37,468 nucleotides of DNA from JBDKVA01 sp039679375 (GTDB taxonomy: Bacteria; Bacillota; Clostridia; Acetivibrionales; DTU013), in contig JBDKVA010000153.1 in the NCBI GenBank assembly GCA_039679375.1, positions 1-37,468 of the forward strand. The letters run 5' to 3'. Position 1 is the first letter of the stretch, and each line of letters begins with the position of its first letter. A program made the translations under genes and the position numbers. Positions 34,491 through 37,468 of the stretch are shown here, piece by piece. The notes under the pieces were generated by a model. That model was not told the DNA's origin and ran no database searches. It saw nothing but the letters and a program-made list of their open reading frames with translations.

Positions 34491-35780
34491 ATGGCAAATA
34501 AAAATTATAAATTTGAAACACTCCAGCTTCATGTAGGACAGGAGAAGCCCGACAGTGCAACCGACGCAAGAGCGGTGCCGATTTATGCCACCACCTCATA
34601 CGTATTCAAGGATAGCGCACAGGCTGCCGGAAGGTTTGCACTGACAGAAGGAGGCAATATCTACACAAGACTGATGAACCCGACTTCCGACGTGTTTGAG
34701 CAAAGGATCGCCGCACTCGAAGGCGGCGCTGCTGCATTGGCAACCGCTTCGGGAGCCGCAGCAATAACATATGCCATTCAGAACATCGCAAAAGCAGGTG
34801 ACCATATCGTTTCCGCCAACACAATATACGGCGGCACCTATAATCTTTTTGCAAACACACTGGCGGAGAGCGGCATTGAAACCACCTTCGTTGACGGCAG
34901 CGATTTAAGCAATTTTACAAATGCAATCAAGTCAAACACAAAGGCCATCTTCATTGAAAGTCTCGGCAATCCCAACTGCGACATCATTGACATAGATGCA
35001 TTGGCGAACATTGCTCATAAGAATGGAATCCCTCTCATTATTGACAGCACCTTCGCAACGCCTTATCTGTTTCGCCCCATTGAGCATGGTGCGGACGTCG
35101 TCGTCCATTCCGCAACAAAGTTTATCGGCGGTCATGGCACAGTCATGGGCGGCGTCATCATTGACGGCGGCAGGTTTGACTGGGCACAGAACGACAAGTT
35201 TCCCGGCCTTTCAAAGCCCAACCCCAGTTATCACGGTGTTGTATTCACCAAGGCAGTTGGAAATCTCGCATACATCATCAAAATCCGTACAACACTGATG
35301 AGAGATACCGGCTCGACCATTAGTCCGTTCAATTCCTTTTTGCTGCTTCAGGGGCTTGAGACTCTGTCACTTAGAGTTGAACGCCATGTAGAGAACGCTC
35401 TGAAGGTTGTGGAATATCTCTCGAAACATCCGCAGGTCGAAAGAGTAAATCACCCTGCACTGCCGGACCACCGTGATCATGCGCTTTACAACAGGTATTT
35501 CCCGCATGGTGCAGGCTCGATTTTCACCTTTGAAATAAAAGGAGGAGCAGAAACGGCAAGAAAATTCTGTGAAAGCCTTGAACTATTCTCCCTGCTTGCA
35601 AACGTCGCGGATGTAAAATCGCTTGTAATCCACCCCGCTTCCACGACACATTCGCAGATGAGTGAAGAGGAACTGCTTGAGTCGGGCATCCGGCCGAATA
35701 CGATCCGCCTGTCTATTGGTACGGAGCACATTGACGATATTATTGCCGACCTGGAACACGGGTTTGAATCCGTACAGTAA
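34491..35780 (+). CDS. metY: O-acetylhomoserine sulfhydrylase / aminocarboxypropyltransferase
   Basis: A 429-residue Cys/Met-metabolism PLP enzyme. It starts KFETLQLHVGQEKPDSATDARAVPIYATTSY, has YTRLMNPTSDVFEQRIAALEGG, and the PLP Lys is K210 in VVHSATKFIGGHGT. The length and these motifs are those of MetY, which makes homocysteine (or methionine with methanethiol) from O-acetylhomoserine and sulfide; some members also use O-acetylserine. AGAGAGG lies 10 bases before the ATG. It is co-transcribed with cysK, 28 bases downstream, behind the strong promoter, the Rrf2-type operator and the Cys leader peptide, so its control seems tied to cysteine supply. Confidence 0.93.
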   Translation: MANKNYKFETLQLHVGQEKPDSATDARAVPIYATTSYVFKDSAQAAGRFALTEGGNIYTRLMNPTSDVFEQRIAALEGGAAALATASGAAAITYAIQNIAKAGDHIVSANTIYGGTYNLFANTLAESGIETTFVDGSDLSNFTNAIKSNTKAIFIESLGNPNCDIIDIDALANIAHKNGIPLIIDSTFATPYLFRPIEHGADVVVHSATKFIGGHGTVMGGVIIDGGRFDWAQNDKFPGLSKPNPSYHGVVFTKAVGNLAYIIKIRTTLMRDTGSTISPFNSFLLLQGLETLSLRVERHVENALKVVEYLSKHPQVERVNHPALPDHRDHALYNRYFPHGAGSIFTFEIKGGAETARKFCESLELFSLLANVADVKSLVIHPASTTHSQMSEEELLESGIRPNTIRLSIGTEHIDDIIADLEHGFESVQ

Positions 35781-35808
35781 TAATAAATAGTAAAAGGAGA
35801 TCATCCAT

Positions 35809-36738
35809 ATGAAAGTATACAAAAAAATAACAGAACTCGTTGGAAAGACGCCGCTCCTGGAGCTTTCCAACTATGCAAAGGCAAGCCATCTTGAGGCAGC
35901 CATCCTTGCAAAGCTCGAATATTTCAATCCCGCAGGCAGCGTAAAGGACAGGATCGCAAAGGCTATGATCGATGATGCCGAAGCAAAAGGACTTTTAAAA
36001 CCGGATTCCATTATTATAGAGCCCACAAGCGGAAACACAGGCATAGGGCTTGCTTCCATCGGAGCCGCAAGAGGCTACAAAGTCATACTTACCATGCCTG
36101 AAACGATGAGCGTAGAGCGCAGGAACCTGCTGAAGGCTTACGGCGCCGAGCTTGTTCTTACGGAAGGTGCAAAAGGGATGAAAGGCGCAATTGCAAAAGC
36201 AGAGGAGCTTGCTGCTTCAACCCCTCACAGCTTCATTCCGGGGCAGTTTACGAATCCGGCCAATCCGGCGGTCCACAAAGCAACCACGGGTCCGGAAATC
36301 TGGGAGGATACTGATGGTAACGTTGACATATTTGTTGCAGGTATCGGCACAGGCGGTACCCTCACAGGCGTTGGCGAATACCTGAAATCCCGCAGAGCTG
36401 ACGTCCGAATCATTGCCGTAGAGCCTGCCGGTTCTCCCGTCCTCTCAAAAGGTACACCCGGCTCGCATAAAATCCAGGGTATCGGTGCAGGTTTTGTCCC
36501 GGACACGCTGAATACTTCTATCTATGATGAGATCATAACCGTTGAAAACGACGATGCCTTTATTACCGGCAGAAACATTGCAAGGACTGAAGGCATACTC
36601 GTCGGCATTTCCTCCGGCGCAGCCGCCTGGGCGGCAACAGAATTGGCCAGGCGTCCCGAAAACAAAGGCAAGACCATAGTCGTCCTGCTCCCCGATACAG
36701 GCGAGAGGTATTTGTCGACACCGATGTTTTCAGAATAG
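35809..36738 (+). CDS. cysK: Cysteine synthase (O-acetylserine sulfhydrylase)
   Basis: A 309-residue fold-type II PLP enzyme: VGKTPLLELSN at 11-21, the PLP Lys46 in NPAGSVKDR, PTSGNTGIGLA for substrate carboxylate binding, the phosphate loop GIGTGGTLTGVG, and a C-terminal LLPDTGERYLST. These are the CysK/CysM signatures, and the length is normal for CysK. The enzyme replaces the acetyl group of O-acetylserine with sulfide to give cysteine. AAGGAG lies 8 bases before the ATG. It is the last gene of the metY-cysK operon; a strong terminator follows at 36794. No serine acetyltransferase gene is in the window. Confidence 0.95.
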   Translation: MKVYKKITELVGKTPLLELSNYAKASHLEAAILAKLEYFNPAGSVKDRIAKAMIDDAEAKGLLKPDSIIIEPTSGNTGIGLASIGAARGYKVILTMPETMSVERRNLLKAYGAELVLTEGAKGMKGAIAKAEELAASTPHSFIPGQFTNPANPAVHKATTGPEIWEDTDGNVDIFVAGIGTGGTLTGVGEYLKSRRADVRIIAVEPAGSPVLSKGTPGSHKIQGIGAGFVPDTLNTSIYDEIITVENDDAFITGRNIARTEGILVGISSGAAAWAATELARRPENKGKTIVVLLPDTGERYLSTPMFSE

Positions 36739-36793
36739 CATCTGCTGCTCCAAAATAAATTGGCTTGTCATTTTGAATAAAACACGCAATATA

Positions 36794-36822
36794 AAAACCG
36801 GAGTCATTCAACTCCGGTTTTT
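36794..36822 (+). terminator. Rho-independent terminator after cysK
   Basis: ACCGGAGT at 36797-36804 pairs perfectly with ACTCCGGT at 36811-36818 around a 6-base loop and is followed by a run of T to 36822; A residues at 36793-36797 extend the stem. It lies 55 bases after the cysK stop and ends the operon. Confidence 0.92.
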
Positions 36823-37038
36823 ATATGACTTCACTACTCCTGGATTATGTATCGGTCAGTACTACGCCTGAGTCTGACATCCGACTTTTTACAATCATAT
36901 TTTTTATTTCCTGCCTGCCTTACCCTGGCCCTTATTCCCATTATCATTGCCATGGTAACGTCTTGCCCTTTTCATTAATAGAATATAAAAGACAACATAA
37001 CTTACCTTATGTCAAATAAATTAAGGAGGTCTGAAACT
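36823..37038. other. Intergenic region upstream of the DUF2935 gene
   Basis: About 216 bases with no credible gene. A TATAAA near 36985 with TTGCCC about 15 bases upstream could be a promoter for the gene at 37039, but the spacing is poor. Only the AAGGAGG at 37023-37029 is convincing. Confidence 0.4.
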
Positions 37039-37468
37039 ATGCTATCCAGTGCGGATTTTATAAGACACTCATTGGAACTACACCTTTTCTTCGGCAGGAT
37101 TATGAAAGAGCATTCATTCTTTCTGCAAACATCCTTTACTCCAAGGGACGCCGGCTTTGCCAATCAGGCAGACGCCTTCAGAATGGCGTTTGACAGCTTG
37201 TTGGCAGAAGCGGTATCACTTTCAAACGGTGTTGTAAGCCCGGAGGTTTTACAATCGGGAGAAGTAATTACACAATATACGCTGAATGCCGAGATGCAAT
37301 CGGCCTACTATACAGGAGTACCTATCCCGACAGGTATCACACAGGCAGAAACAGGGCTGGCAGGAACCGGCATGCCGGTGGCAAATAACCCCATGCTGGA
37401 ACAAAATGTTAGCATGCTGAACCAGAAAGCGATCAATCTGGTTACAGCTCTCATACAATTCAAAACCG
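37039..37468 (+). CDS. DUF2935 family protein, 5' part only (cut by window end)
   Basis: The frame opens with ATG at 37039 after a full AAGGAGG site 9 bases upstream, and runs without a stop for 143 codons to the edge of the window. The start MLSSADFIRHSLELHLFFGR followed by IMKEHSFFLQTSFTPRD is the typical opening of DUF2935 proteins of Clostridia and Bacilli, which are all-helical and thought to be ferritin-like bundles; their role is unknown, although His and Glu residues suggest metal binding. The C-terminal half lies outside the window. It is separated from cysK by a terminator, so it is an independent unit. Confidence 0.8.
   Translation, partial: MLSSADFIRHSLELHLFFGRIMKEHSFFLQTSFTPRDAGFANQADAFRMAFDSLLAEAVSLSNGVVSPEVLQSGEVITQYTLNAEMQSAYYTGVPIPTGITQAETGLAGTGMPVANNPMLEQNVSMLNQKAINLVTALIQFKT

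Noticed and set aside
36825..37019. 64-codon ORF after the cysK terminator
   Set aside because: It begins inside the terminator region with no ribosome site and no recognisable protein.

Overview
The window looks like chromosomal DNA of a low-GC, probably anaerobic Firmicute of the Clostridia type. The reasons are AGGAGG-like ribosome binding sites before nearly every gene, AT-rich intergenic DNA, an LplABC-type sugar transporter, DUF6273/InlB-repeat surface modules, a DUF2935 gene and a cysteine/methionine locus under an Rrf2 regulator. I cannot name a genus from sequence alone.

Left part (1-18.7 kb): a carbohydrate-uptake and degradation locus. A minus-strand operon encodes two LplB/LplC-like permeases, a lipoprotein solute-binding protein and a 2620-residue secreted heparinase II/III-type polysaccharide lyase. 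A membrane-bound AraC/YesN-type regulator is divergent from it. A second minus-strand operon encodes a class III aminotransferase, a DapA/NanA-family lyase and an SDR dehydrogenase, with its own divergent cupin-type AraC regulator. The likely theme is sensing, cutting, importing and metabolising an acidic or amino-sugar-containing polysaccharide; the substrate is not known. The lyase gene is a mosaic: two GC-rich 1.54-kb copies of a DUF6273-InlB module flank an AT-rich lyase core.

Middle part (18.7-29.4 kb): a lipoyl-less 2-oxoacid dehydrogenase acyltransferase core, a secreted C39-peptidase/RCC1-propeller fusion, and a two-gene operon of an HD-domain metal hydrolase and a DUF4062-STAND NTPase-WD40 protein. 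A membrane-anchored, degenerate Mrr-like nuclease-fold protein follows in convergent orientation. The HD/STAND pair is the best candidate for an undescribed system; a nucleotide-based defence or cell-suicide role is inference. Two inverted, closely similar copies of a ~115-bp MITE-like element (12.1 and 28.7 kb) bracket this stretch together with the AraC/aminotransferase genes.

Right part (29.6-37.5 kb): a fructose-6-phosphate-aldolase-type transaldolase, a ClC-family anion transporter with a long palindrome in its leader, an IS110-family insertion with a structured upstream RNA region, and a sulfur-assimilation locus of Rrf2 regulator, cysteine-codon leader peptide, metY and cysK. That operon ends at a strong terminator. 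The window closes inside a DUF2935 gene. No tRNA, rRNA or CRISPR array was seen.
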